Source: an uncultured Brevinema sp.
GTDB lineage: Bacteria; Spirochaetota; Brevinematia; Brevinematales; Brevinemataceae
Assembly: GCA_947036575.1 (NCBI GenBank)
Contig: CAMQSH010000025.1
Coordinates: 1 to 16,287, forward strand
DNA: 16,287 nt
Reading direction: 5' to 3'
Shown here: piece after piece, positions 6,817 to 13,762 of the stretch
How positions within the stretch are numbered: the first letter of the stretch is position 1
Layout: every line of letters begins with the position of its first letter
Notes under the pieces: model-generated
Databases searched by the model: none
Told to the model about the DNA's origin: nothing
Seen by the model: only the letters and a program-made list of their open reading frames with translations
Program-made: the position numbers and the translations under genes

Positions 6817-7845
6817 ATTATTACCTATATTTTTTATCATCCGCTATTTATTGAATTTGCGATTATAATTACTTTGATCTTTACTGGATACAAATTAAGA
6901 CAAAGTAATTTTATTACAGAACACAATCTTACCTTTTTAAACAACCTATGTCTCTATATTATACTCCCTTGTTTTATCACTTCTTCTTTTATGATAGATT
7001 TTGATTCTCGTTTTTTATCTAGTGGCTTTAGTATTATTATTTGGGCTATTATTATTCATAGTATCTTCTTTGTCACTACAGCTATTTATTATAAAAAACA
7101 AAATTTATCTAATAATGACGAAATTCTATTAAAAAATATTCTACCTCTAGGTAATATTTCATTTTTTGGAATGGCTATTACTACTATTATGTATCATTCT
7201 AATGGCATATTTACTGCTAATATGTATAGTATTGTGAATAGAATTATTATAAACACTTTATGTTTTGTTTCTATGTCTGGATTAGCATTAGGTAAAAAAA
7301 ATATCATCCAAATTTTCCAAAGTGGTGCTTTAGTAGCATCTCTTATTGGTGCTACTATTTTTTTCACACAAGATATCAGTCCTCAAATCACTATTAATAA
7401 TCAAACTCTAAGTATTTTTAGAATTGATCATAGTATTCCTTTTTTATTTAGAAGTATTCAAAAACTTGGAAGTTCTTTGAATACTTTTATTTGGCTTATT
7501 ATTGGTGCATCTATTACCAAAGAATCCATTGATATTATGTTAAAATCAAAAGATTCTTTTATCTTTGCCTTACAAAAAAATATTATCTTACCTTTATGTG
7601 GGATATTAATATATATCTTACTAAATCGCTCTATTGGTTTTCGTATTGATCCTAATTTTCTTCCAGCAACGCTTATGTTATTAGTCACCCCTGTAGCTAA
7701 TACTCTAACTTTTTTCTCTATTAAATATGAACGATCCTCTGATCTATGTATTGCATGTCTATTAACCAGTACTCTTACAAGTCTTACATTTTTTCCTTTT
7801 TTCTATCTATTAATTAAATATTTAATGAGTATACAAATTCTTTAA
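6817..7845 (+). CDS. AEC (auxin efflux carrier) family transporter, probable ATT start
   Basis: An integral membrane transporter with about ten hydrophobic segments, matching the AEC/malonate-auxin carrier family. It shows an early ILPCFI segment, GNISFFGMAI, and the late LPATLMLLVTPVANTLTFFS followed by a final helix and short tail. Members export or import carboxylates and other small metabolites. The first TTG start (6874) falls in the middle of the first membrane helix and has no Shine-Dalgarno. The frame stays open back to 6799 with typical N-terminal AEC sequence (FIEFAIIITLIFTGYKLR). The only well-placed initiation site is ATT at 6817, 8 bases after AGGA in AAAGGAAA (6803-6810). That gives 342 residues. 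Translation may be coupled to the SDR stop at 6796-6798. A sequencing error or a damaged ATG are the alternatives. Confidence 0.7.
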   Translation: MITYIFYHPLFIEFAIIITLIFTGYKLRQSNFITEHNLTFLNNLCLYIILPCFITSSFMIDFDSRFLSSGFSIIIWAIIIHSIFFVTTAIYYKKQNLSNNDEILLKNILPLGNISFFGMAITTIMYHSNGIFTANMYSIVNRIIINTLCFVSMSGLALGKKNIIQIFQSGALVASLIGATIFFTQDISPQITINNQTLSIFRIDHSIPFLFRSIQKLGSSLNTFIWLIIGASITKESIDIMLKSKDSFIFALQKNIILPLCGILIYILLNRSIGFRIDPNFLPATLMLLVTPVANTLTFFSIKYERSSDLCIACLLTSTLTSLTFFPFFYLLIKYLMSIQIL

Positions 7846-7895
7846 TTTCAACAATATTGTAAATAATTATGCAATAAACATTTATAAAATACCTA

Positions 7896-7924
7896 TTGAC
7901 TTACCTCAAAAAAAAGGGGATAAT
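7896..7924 (+). promoter_or_regulatory. promoter of the propeller lipoprotein
   Basis: TTGACT (7896-7901) and GATAAT (7919-7924) are separated by 17 bases. The expected start near 7931 gives a leader of about 70 bases to the ATG at 8003, with AGGAG at 7992-7996. No clear terminator lies between the AEC gene end (7845) and this promoter, so some read-through from upstream is possible. Confidence 0.65.
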
Positions 7925-8002
7925 AAAAATAGATCAACTATTTAATATTCTGAAGAAAAATATAATTAATAAAGAGAAACTAAACTTATATAGGAGAATA
8001 AA

Positions 8003-9001
8003 ATGAAAAAACATTTTATTACGCTAACGGCAATATTCTTGTCCGTAGCATTTATTACTGCTTGTGGACAAAAAGAAACTGTTGAAGCTGTTAAAGAAGT
8101 TGCACTTACTACAGAAAATAAAACTACTGTTTCTATAAACAATGGAACTACAACTGTAGAGGCAAATGTTTCTACTTATGCTATAGACGGATTATCAACA
8201 CCCGAAAGTGTTGTTGTTCGTAATGGTGCTATTTATGTTGCTAATATTGGTGGAAACCCTGGAGAATCTGCTGGAAAAGGATTTATCACAGAATACAAAA
8301 ATAACACTACTAAACAGTTATTTTTAGGATTACTTGATGATCCAAAAGGATTTGCTTTTTTAGATGATGACACTATTATTGTATCTGATCACCCTAATGT
8401 AAAAATTATTAAGATTTCAACAGGAACTGTTTTAGCAACAGTAGCTATTGATACTCCTGGATTTATGAATGATCTAGTATTGCTTGATAACAAAACTGCT
8501 CTAGTTTCTGATACTGGAAAAGGGCTTGTTTATAAAGTTTCTATCCCAGCAAATAAAGCTAGCTTAAGCTATGTAACAGTTGCTGGTATTACCGAAAATG
8601 GAATCAATGGTTTAGCTTTTGATAAAAACACTAAAACTCTTTATTTTGTTACATCAACATTTGGTGGAGATGCAACTAGAGGACATATCTTCCAAGCTAC
8701 TCTTAATGCTGATTACACAACTGCATCTGCTCTTACAAAATGGAACACAGACCAACTCGGAGCTGGTGGACTTGATGGATTAGTTCTTGTTAATGGCAAG
8801 CTCGTTATTTCAGATTGGGGTATTAATGGTGCTAAAAATGCAGCTCATGTTTATGTATTTAATGCAGATCGTTCATTAGCACTTTCTGTTAATGGAATGA
8901 TTTCTGGTGTTGCAGATATTACTGTAGATAATGGTATTGTTTACTTACCTGAATTTACACAAAATCAACTCACTTCTATTGATCTAAAAGAATATCTCTA
9001 A
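8003..9001 (+). CDS. lipoprotein with SMP-30/NHL-like beta-propeller
   Basis: A 332-residue secreted lipoprotein. The signal peptide MKKHFITLTAIFLSVAFITA ends at Cys21 (FITAC lipobox), the expected lipidation site. A 40-residue Thr/Glu-rich linker precedes a propeller from about residue 58. Blades of the SMP-30/gluconolactonase/NHL type are visible: TPESVVVRNGAIYVAN, FMNDLVLLDNKTALVSD, NGINGLAFDKNTKTLYFV and GGLDGLVLVNGKLVISDW, with the D/N loop residues that hold a metal ion in the lactonase family. It may be a lactonase or only a binding protein; the substrate is unknown. The ATG is preceded by AGGAG with a 6-base gap. It appears monocistronic, with its own promoter at 7896 and a strong terminator at 9028. 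Confidence 0.8.
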   Translation: MKKHFITLTAIFLSVAFITACGQKETVEAVKEVALTTENKTTVSINNGTTTVEANVSTYAIDGLSTPESVVVRNGAIYVANIGGNPGESAGKGFITEYKNNTTKQLFLGLLDDPKGFAFLDDDTIIVSDHPNVKIIKISTGTVLATVAIDTPGFMNDLVLLDNKTALVSDTGKGLVYKVSIPANKASLSYVTVAGITENGINGLAFDKNTKTLYFVTSTFGGDATRGHIFQATLNADYTTASALTKWNTDQLGAGGLDGLVLVNGKLVISDWGINGAKNAAHVYVFNADRSLALSVNGMISGVADITVDNGIVYLPEFTQNQLTSIDLKEYL

Positions 9002-9027
9002 ATTTTTAATCAATTTTAATCAAATAT

Positions 9028-9059
9028 AAAAAAGACCTCTTAATAAAGAGGTCTTTTTT
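9028..9059. terminator. bidirectional terminator between lipoprotein gene and PTS operon
   Basis: GACCTCTT (9034-9041) and AAGAGGTC (9046-9053) form a perfect 8-base stem with loop AATA, extended by six A on the left and six T on the right. It serves both the plus-strand lipoprotein gene ending at 9001 and the minus-strand PTS operon ending at 9073. Confidence 0.9.
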
Positions 9060-9072
9060 ATATTTGTAATGC

Positions 9073-9390
9073 TTATTTTATCATTGATTTTTTATCTTCA
9101 ATCAACTCTTCAATCAATTCTTTAGCTAATAAAGCTGTCATTAAATGATCTTGAGCATGAACCATCAAAAGAGAAATTTTTGTAGGAGTTCCATTGATTT
9201 CGTTTTGAATCAAATCAGTTTGGGTATGATGTGCTTCTAATAAGGCTTCATTACATTTTTTCATTGCTTCTGCAGCACCCGGGAAATCTCCCTTTCTAGC
9301 AGCTCTTAGAGCTTCAAAAGCATAACTTCTTCCTTCTCCAGCAAATCCAACTAAACTCATTACTACTTCTTCCATTTTTTCATCTGTCAT
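9073..9390 (-). CDS. celC: PTS lactose/cellobiose-family EIIA component
   Basis: A cytoplasmic phosphocarrier that takes phosphate from HPr and passes it to EIIB during uptake of a beta-disaccharide. The 105-residue all-helical protein has the Lac-family IIA pattern: GEGRSYAFEAL near 18-28, EAHHTQTDLI at 52-61, and the phosphorylation site MVHAQDHLMTA with His78. Asp81 matches the metal-binding Asp of the trimer core. Length matches LacF/ChbA/CelC proteins. AAGGAG (plus strand 9397-9402) precedes the ATG. It is the last gene of the operon, 19 bases after the MupG-family gene, and ends at the 9028-9059 terminator. The substrate cannot be told from IIA alone (cellobiose, chitobiose or lactose type). 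Confidence 0.92.
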   Translation of the reverse strand: MTDEKMEEVVMSLVGFAGEGRSYAFEALRAARKGDFPGAAEAMKKCNEALLEAHHTQTDLIQNEINGTPTKISLLMVHAQDHLMTALLAKELIEELIEDKKSMIK

Positions 9391-9409
9391 GAAAATCTCC
9401 TTATCAATA

Positions 9410-10504
9410 TTATTTTTTTTCTATTAATTTAAAACGTTGCCAACTTTGTATATGATCAATTAGTGTTTGTTCTTTATCAGATATTTTACCAACAACATTC
9501 GTTTTACCAGAATTAATCATATCTTGACGAGCGATATGTAATTCTCCTGCATAATGACCATATTCAGAAGATTCAATTAAAATATCTCCTTTTTTTATAG
9601 GAACTGCATTAAAGACAGGGAATTTTTGACCTTTATATTTTACTCGACTTTGGGTAGAACGAATCAAATAATCACCTTCATCACCTCGATGAAAGTGTAA
9701 TTCATCAAGAACAATAGATTTTTCAATTTTAGGAATATCTTTGATTAACTCTATTTCTAATTCTAATAAATAAGGATTAACACTTCCCATTAGTTCGAGC
9801 TCTTTATCAGAAGCAAAACACTCTGAAATCAATACAGTGTGCATTCCCAAATTTAGAAACATATCTTTTACTTGGTAAGACAAAGCTTGATCTCTATGCT
9901 CCTCTAAAGAGCATAATCCATCACTAACAGGCCAAGGACCTGTAGAAGCAGAAGGAGCATTAACAAAAGCTGCTGTCCGTAAATGATATTTTTGAAAATC
10001 AGAAGTACACTCTATAAAATGTTTCCGAGCCAATCCTGTATAACGATGAGGATAAAAATTATGAGAACCAATTAAATTATTTGGATTAGGTTTGTAGTCC
10101 ATAATCGTATCTAAATAATGAGTTTTTTGACTCATATTTAATTCTATCTTCAAATTTTGAGGATTGAAAGTCATACTAGCTTCTTCATTACCTGAAAATC
10201 CCATATCTAAACGTATTCCTGTAGCTCCAAGATCTCCAAAAAAAGTTAGATCATTATAAGAAATATCTAATTCCTTAAAAATATTTGGTGCAACATCAGC
10301 AATAACTCGAATACCTTTTTTTTCAGCAAATTCTATTGTTTTTTTAAACTCTTCTATAATTTCATTTTTTTTTGATGTATCTACAGATAACAAACAAGTA
10401 AATGCTCTAGTAAAACCATAATGAGCTGCTTTTTCGATATATTCACAATTTTCTTTTAAAGAAGCATGAAAGGGATATATAGATATGCCTTTTTCTCTGG
10501 TCAT
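9410..10504 (-). CDS. MupG-family (DUF871, GH170-type) TIM-barrel phospho-glycosidase
   Basis: A 364-residue cytoplasmic protein of the DUF871/MupG family, whose characterised S. aureus member cleaves MurNAc-6-phosphate-GlcNAc. The start MTREKGISIYPFHAS is the family's first beta-strand. LGATGIRLDMGFSGNEE (92-108), IGSHNFYPHRYTGL (145-158) and NAPSASTGPWPVSDGL (182-197) follow in order. A C-terminal cyclophilin-like small domain starts about 270, with HFHRGDEGDYLIRSTQSR and NSGKTNVVGK. No signal peptide is present. AGGAGG lies 5 bases before the ATG, and only 9 bases separate it from the upstream GH1 gene. Neither MurQ etherase nor another MurNAc catabolic gene is in the window, so the natural substrate could be another 6-phosphorylated disaccharide delivered by the PTS of this operon. 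Family is certain by motif; substrate is inference. Confidence 0.85.
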   Translation of the reverse strand: MTREKGISIYPFHASLKENCEYIEKAAHYGFTRAFTCLLSVDTSKKNEIIEEFKKTIEFAEKKGIRVIADVAPNIFKELDISYNDLTFFGDLGATGIRLDMGFSGNEEASMTFNPQNLKIELNMSQKTHYLDTIMDYKPNPNNLIGSHNFYPHRYTGLARKHFIECTSDFQKYHLRTAAFVNAPSASTGPWPVSDGLCSLEEHRDQALSYQVKDMFLNLGMHTVLISECFASDKELELMGSVNPYLLELEIELIKDIPKIEKSIVLDELHFHRGDEGDYLIRSTQSRVKYKGQKFPVFNAVPIKKGDILIESSEYGHYAGELHIARQDMINSGKTNVVGKISDKEQTLIDHIQSWQRFKLIEKK

Positions 10505-10513
10505 ACAAGCCTC

Positions 10514-11908
10514 CTATTTATAGTCAAAGCCACTATCTTCAATAACTTTTTTTATCCAATAGCCACTTTTTTTAATAACTCTTTTTTTATCATTATGTAA
10601 CTGTAGTTCTACATATCCATAACGATTTTTATAAGCGTTCATCCAAGACCACGTGTCTACAAAAGTCCATAGATGATATCCTTTACAGTTACATCCTTCA
10701 CTAATTGCTTTATGCACTTGTGCTAGATGATCTTTGATAAAGTCTATTCTATAAGAGTCTTCGATAAAACCTTGAGCGTTACGAAATGGTTCTTCATTTT
10801 CTACGCCCATCCCATTTTCACTGATAAATGTTTCTATATTATTATAATTATCTCTAATATCTATGAGACAATCATAAATACCCTGTGGATAAATCTCCCA
10901 ACCTCTATGAGGATTGATTTTTTTGCCAGGCATATCATAAGAATCAAAAAATGTTCCAGGACGTATAGGAGCCTTAGGATTAACAAGATTATCTTTTACC
11001 TTAACACGTTGAGGAGCATAATAATTAACCCCTAAAATATCAACCTTACCTTTAGCGATGATTTTATCATCTCCTTCAAGAATAGGAAGAGGCATATTAT
11101 GGTCAGCCATAAATTTAATAAGCTCTTGAGAATAAGTTCCTTTGAGTACAGGCTCTTTGAAAGATTCATTATGAAATAAATCTGCTAAATGGGCTGCTTT
11201 AACATCTTCTGGATTAGAACTTCTAGGGTAAGAAGGTGCTATATTAAGAATAATACCTGCCTTACCTTTGTAGCTACCTTGACGAAAAGCATCCATTGCT
11301 TCAGCATGTGCAAGAGAAGTATGATAAGCTACCGTCATTGCTCTTTGCATATCCATGACATTAGGATAGAGATGGTCACCTACATAAGCAATATAAGGCA
11401 CAACAATAGGTTCGTTGAAAGTAAACCAATATTCTACTCTATCTCCAAATAATTGAAAACATTGTTCTGCAAAATAACGGAATTCTTTTACAGTATCTCT
11501 ATTTTCCCAGCCACCTTTTTCTTGATGAGACCAAGGCATATCAAAATGATGGAGATTCATAAAAGGAGTTATTCCTAATTCTAACATAGCATCTATTACT
11601 TCATTATAAAATCGAACAGCATCTGGATTTGGAGTTTTTGTACCAAAAGGTAATAAGCGAGACCACTGTATAGAAGTACGGTAAGAAGTAAGTCCCAACT
11701 CTTTAAAAATAGTTAGATCTTCTTTGAATCGATGATAAAAATCACCACACTCTTGAGGCCCTACTTCATTAAAAAAGCGTTCTGAACTCATTTCATAATA
11801 TTTGTCCCAAATAGAAGGTTCTCTTCCACCTTCTAAAGCTGCACCTTCATGCTGAGGACCACTAGATGCAGTTCCCCACCAAAAATCTTTAGAAAAATCT
11901 TTGAACAT
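10514..11908 (-). CDS. glycoside hydrolase family 1, 6-phospho-beta-glucosidase
   Basis: A 464-residue cytoplasmic GH1 enzyme that hydrolyses 6-phospho-beta-glycosides made by PTS uptake. FWWGTASSGPQHEG at 9-22 opens the (beta/alpha)8 barrel. TFNEP at 163-167 gives the acid/base Glu166, and FISENGMG at 361-368 gives the nucleophile Glu364. In WTFVDTWSWMNAYKNRYGYV the position that is Glu in plain beta-glucosidases is Ser421, as in phospho-enzymes. Tyr430 aligns with the phosphate-binding Tyr of LacG, but the LacG Lys position is Asn428, with Lys427 one residue earlier. Length is normal. AGGAA lies 7 bases before the ATG; the IIB gene ends 21 bases upstream and the MupG-family gene starts 9 bases downstream. 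The likely substrate is cellobiose-6-phosphate or a related beta-glucoside phosphate. Confidence 0.92.
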   Translation of the reverse strand: MFKDFSKDFWWGTASSGPQHEGAALEGGREPSIWDKYYEMSSERFFNEVGPQECGDFYHRFKEDLTIFKELGLTSYRTSIQWSRLLPFGTKTPNPDAVRFYNEVIDAMLELGITPFMNLHHFDMPWSHQEKGGWENRDTVKEFRYFAEQCFQLFGDRVEYWFTFNEPIVVPYIAYVGDHLYPNVMDMQRAMTVAYHTSLAHAEAMDAFRQGSYKGKAGIILNIAPSYPRSSNPEDVKAAHLADLFHNESFKEPVLKGTYSQELIKFMADHNMPLPILEGDDKIIAKGKVDILGVNYYAPQRVKVKDNLVNPKAPIRPGTFFDSYDMPGKKINPHRGWEIYPQGIYDCLIDIRDNYNNIETFISENGMGVENEEPFRNAQGFIEDSYRIDFIKDHLAQVHKAISEGCNCKGYHLWTFVDTWSWMNAYKNRYGYVELQLHNDKKRVIKKSGYWIKKVIEDSGFDYK

Positions 11909-11929
11909 TATATTTTCCTTGATTTACTC

Positions 11930-12232
11930 TTATTTTTTAACCAATGCTAACATTTCGGGAAGGACTTTTTGTACATTCATCATACCATAATCTCTCATTT
12001 CTATCATCATTACAGGTTTATCTGTTTTAGCAATAACAGCATCTTTTTGAAAACGAATTTGTGGAGCTAATACTACCAAATCTACATCATCTGTTAAATG
12101 CGCATCTAATTCTGTTACAGAAATAGCAAGTATATCTATTTCTTCTCCGATTTCTTCAGCATGTGTTTTTGCTTTTTGTACAAATAAACTAGTTGACATC
12201 CCTGCACTACAACATAAGATAATTTTAGTCAT
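11930..12232 (-). CDS. celA: PTS lactose/cellobiose-family EIIB component
   Basis: A 100-residue cytoplasmic EIIB that receives phosphate from EIIA on a cysteine and gives it to the sugar during transport by EIIC. The active-site loop CCSAGMSTS begins at residue 7; Cys8 aligns with the phospho-cysteine of ChbB. The remaining sequence (VDLVVLAPQIRFQKDAV, then YGMMNVQKVL) has the phosphatase-like Rossmann fold pattern of this family, and length is typical. AAAGGAG precedes the ATG by 7 bases. It lies between IIC (gap 86 bases, containing a hairpin) and the GH1 gene (gap 21 bases). Confidence 0.93.
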   Translation of the reverse strand: MTKIILCCSAGMSTSLFVQKAKTHAEEIGEEIDILAISVTELDAHLTDDVDLVVLAPQIRFQKDAVIAKTDKPVMMIEMRDYGMMNVQKVLPEMLALVKK

Positions 12233-12269
12233 TTTGACACTCCTTTAAATTTATAAATATATTTCTTAT

Positions 12270-12291
12270 ATTATACAATATTTTGTATAAT
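12270..12291. repeat. intra-operon perfect hairpin between IIC and IIB
   Basis: ATTATACAA (12270-12278) and TTGTATAAT (12283-12291) form a 9-base perfect stem with a TATT loop, in the 86-base gap between the IIC and IIB genes. No T-run follows on the minus strand, so it is not a normal terminator. A processing, stabilising or attenuating element in the PTS mRNA is possible, as is an operator. A partial repeat (TATACAATATTTT) follows at 12291-12303. Confidence 0.6.
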
Positions 12292-12318
12292 ATACAATAT
12301 TTTAACCAATACTAATTT

Positions 12319-13620
12319 TTAATTTGTCAATGACTCTTTGATACTATCTAATTCTTTTTGATATTCCATAGTATCTAGTTTTCTCATGAAAGTAAACCAC
12401 ACCATAGCAGATAAAATAAGATTAATAAGTTGCATTACTGCTCCTCTCCAACCTGCTACAATAAATCCACTAAGAAGAATCGGCATAGTCCAAGGTGCTG
12501 TAATACCATTATGTCTTGGTAAAAAGCCAATAACAGTTGCAAAATATGCAGTACAAATATTCATAATAGGTACAAAAATCCATGGAAAGAAAAGTATAGG
12601 ATTAAATACAATTGGAACACCAAAAACAAAAGGTTCGTTAATGTTAAAAATACCTGGTGCTAAAGATAATTTCCCGACTTCTTTTAAATGTCTACTACGA
12701 GCAAAGAAAATCATAGCAATAACTATAGATAATGAAGCCCCAGATCCACCGAGTGTTACATAAAGATCAAACCAATATCTTGTAATAATATTAGGAATTG
12801 CTTCTCCATTTTGATAAGCCATTCTATTAGCATATTGTAATGGTGCAAAAATTGGGTCTATAATAGGTCCTATGACTAGGTGTCCGTGTATACCAAAGAA
12901 CCAGAAAAAGTGGATAAGAAACATAAATCCTATCGCACCCCAAATACTACCTCCTACTCCAGCAAGAGGTGTAGTGATAAACTCTGACAAAATAGTGTGG
13001 ATATTTTCGAAAGGAGATGCATCGATAATTAAACGAAGTATCCAGAAACAAATTAATGTAATCCCACCAGGTATTAATGCTGCAAAAGATTTTGCAACAG
13101 CAGGTGGAACTCCATCAGGCATTGTAATAACAAGTTTTGTACGCATAAATCTTACATAAATTTCTGTAGAAGTTAGAGAAACTAATAAAGCAGTAAAAAG
13201 TCCTGGTGCGCCTAAATAAAATATAGGCATTACCCCTGTTATTCCACCTTCTACTAATTCATGAGAAACAGTATAGGGAGTCAGCATAAAGAAACACAAA
13301 AGAGAAATGATCCCTGCAGGGAGAGCATCTATTTTGTAACTTTCAGCGAGACGATAAGCTATAGAAATAGCTGCTGTCATTCCTAATATATCTGCTGTTG
13401 CACCAATAGGGATTAATAAAGCGTTAAAAATACCATTAGATTGAATCCACTCTACATATCCCGGAATAGGTAAAGTTGCCATTAATAAAAATAAGGATCC
13501 TACCATACCTGGAACAAGATTAATAATTACCCCATCTCTGATTGCTTGGATGTGGCGTATTTGAGCAAATTTGTTCATTCCTGGAGCAATTTTTGTATCC
13601 ATAAATTCTTGAAAACTCAT
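12319..13620 (-). CDS. celB: PTS lactose/cellobiose-family EIIC membrane permease
   Basis: The 433-residue sugar-translocating subunit of a Lac-family phosphotransferase system, with about ten hydrophobic segments. IRDGVIINLVPGMVGSLFLL (27-46) is the family's first helix. FFGIHGHLVIGPI at 241-253 carries His245, and GIFNINEPFVFGVPIVFNP (323-341) carries Glu329; these align with the sugar-binding His250 and Glu334 known from Bacillus ChbC. No IIB or IIA domain is fused; both are separate genes downstream. GAGG lies about 6 bases before the ATG. It is the first gene of the operon (IIC, IIB, GH1, MupG-family, IIA). No transcription antiterminator or repressor gene is adjacent, so control must come from elsewhere or from the inverted repeat at 13660-13700. 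Confidence 0.93.
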   Translation of the reverse strand: MSFQEFMDTKIAPGMNKFAQIRHIQAIRDGVIINLVPGMVGSLFLLMATLPIPGYVEWIQSNGIFNALLIPIGATADILGMTAAISIAYRLAESYKIDALPAGIISLLCFFMLTPYTVSHELVEGGITGVMPIFYLGAPGLFTALLVSLTSTEIYVRFMRTKLVITMPDGVPPAVAKSFAALIPGGITLICFWILRLIIDASPFENIHTILSEFITTPLAGVGGSIWGAIGFMFLIHFFWFFGIHGHLVIGPIIDPIFAPLQYANRMAYQNGEAIPNIITRYWFDLYVTLGGSGASLSIVIAMIFFARSRHLKEVGKLSLAPGIFNINEPFVFGVPIVFNPILFFPWIFVPIMNICTAYFATVIGFLPRHNGITAPWTMPILLSGFIVAGWRGAVMQLINLILSAMVWFTFMRKLDTMEYQKELDSIKESLTN

Positions 13621-13659
13621 ATTAAACCTCTTTTAGTATATTTAAATTGTTATTTTAAA

Positions 13660-13700
13660 ATGTATTTTATTTATGTATTCCATATAAAAATAAAATACAT
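13660..13700. repeat. 13-base inverted repeat upstream of the PTS operon
   Basis: ATGTATTTTATTT (13660-13672) and AAATAAAATACAT (13688-13700) are perfect inverse copies separated by 15 bases. They lie between the IIC start codon (13620) and the terminator of the upstream barrel gene. No convincing -35/-10 pair for the PTS operon is visible here (a TATACT at plus 13635-13640 lies too close to the start), so this repeat is the best candidate for the operon's control site. Confidence 0.55.
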
Positions 13701-13703
13701 AAA

Positions 13704-13740
13704 TAAAAGCAGTCTACAAAATTTCGTAAGACTGCTTTTA
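13704..13740 (-). terminator. terminator of the 13763-14653 barrel gene
   Basis: TAAAAGCAGTCT (13704-13715) pairs with AGACTGCTTTTA (13729-13740), a perfect 12-base stem around a 13-base loop in which GTA/TAC can pair further. On the minus strand it ends in CTTTTATTTATG, a modest U-tract; on the plus strand seven T follow. It lies 23 bases after the barrel gene stop and before the PTS operon. Confidence 0.8.
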
Positions 13741-13762
13741 TTTTTTTAATATTTATTAATAA

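Noticed and set aside
6874..6876. TTG at 6874 as start of the AEC transporter
   Set aside because: It cuts the first membrane helix in half and has no Shine-Dalgarno; the in-frame sequence upstream is typical AEC sequence.
7851..7860. ACAATATTGT palindrome after the AEC gene, considered as a terminator
   Set aside because: Only 10 bases with no loop and no T-run; more likely chance in AT-rich DNA.
13635..13640. TATACT on the minus strand as the -10 box of the PTS operon
   Set aside because: It would leave a leader of under 10 bases, overlapping the ribosome binding site, and no matching -35 is present.
10727..13749. Plus-strand open frames inside the PTS operon (for example 10727-11035, 11189-11452, 12386-12763, 12872-13159)
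   Set aside because: They are antisense to strongly supported family genes, lack ribosome binding sites and have Cys/Ile/Lys-rich shadow composition.
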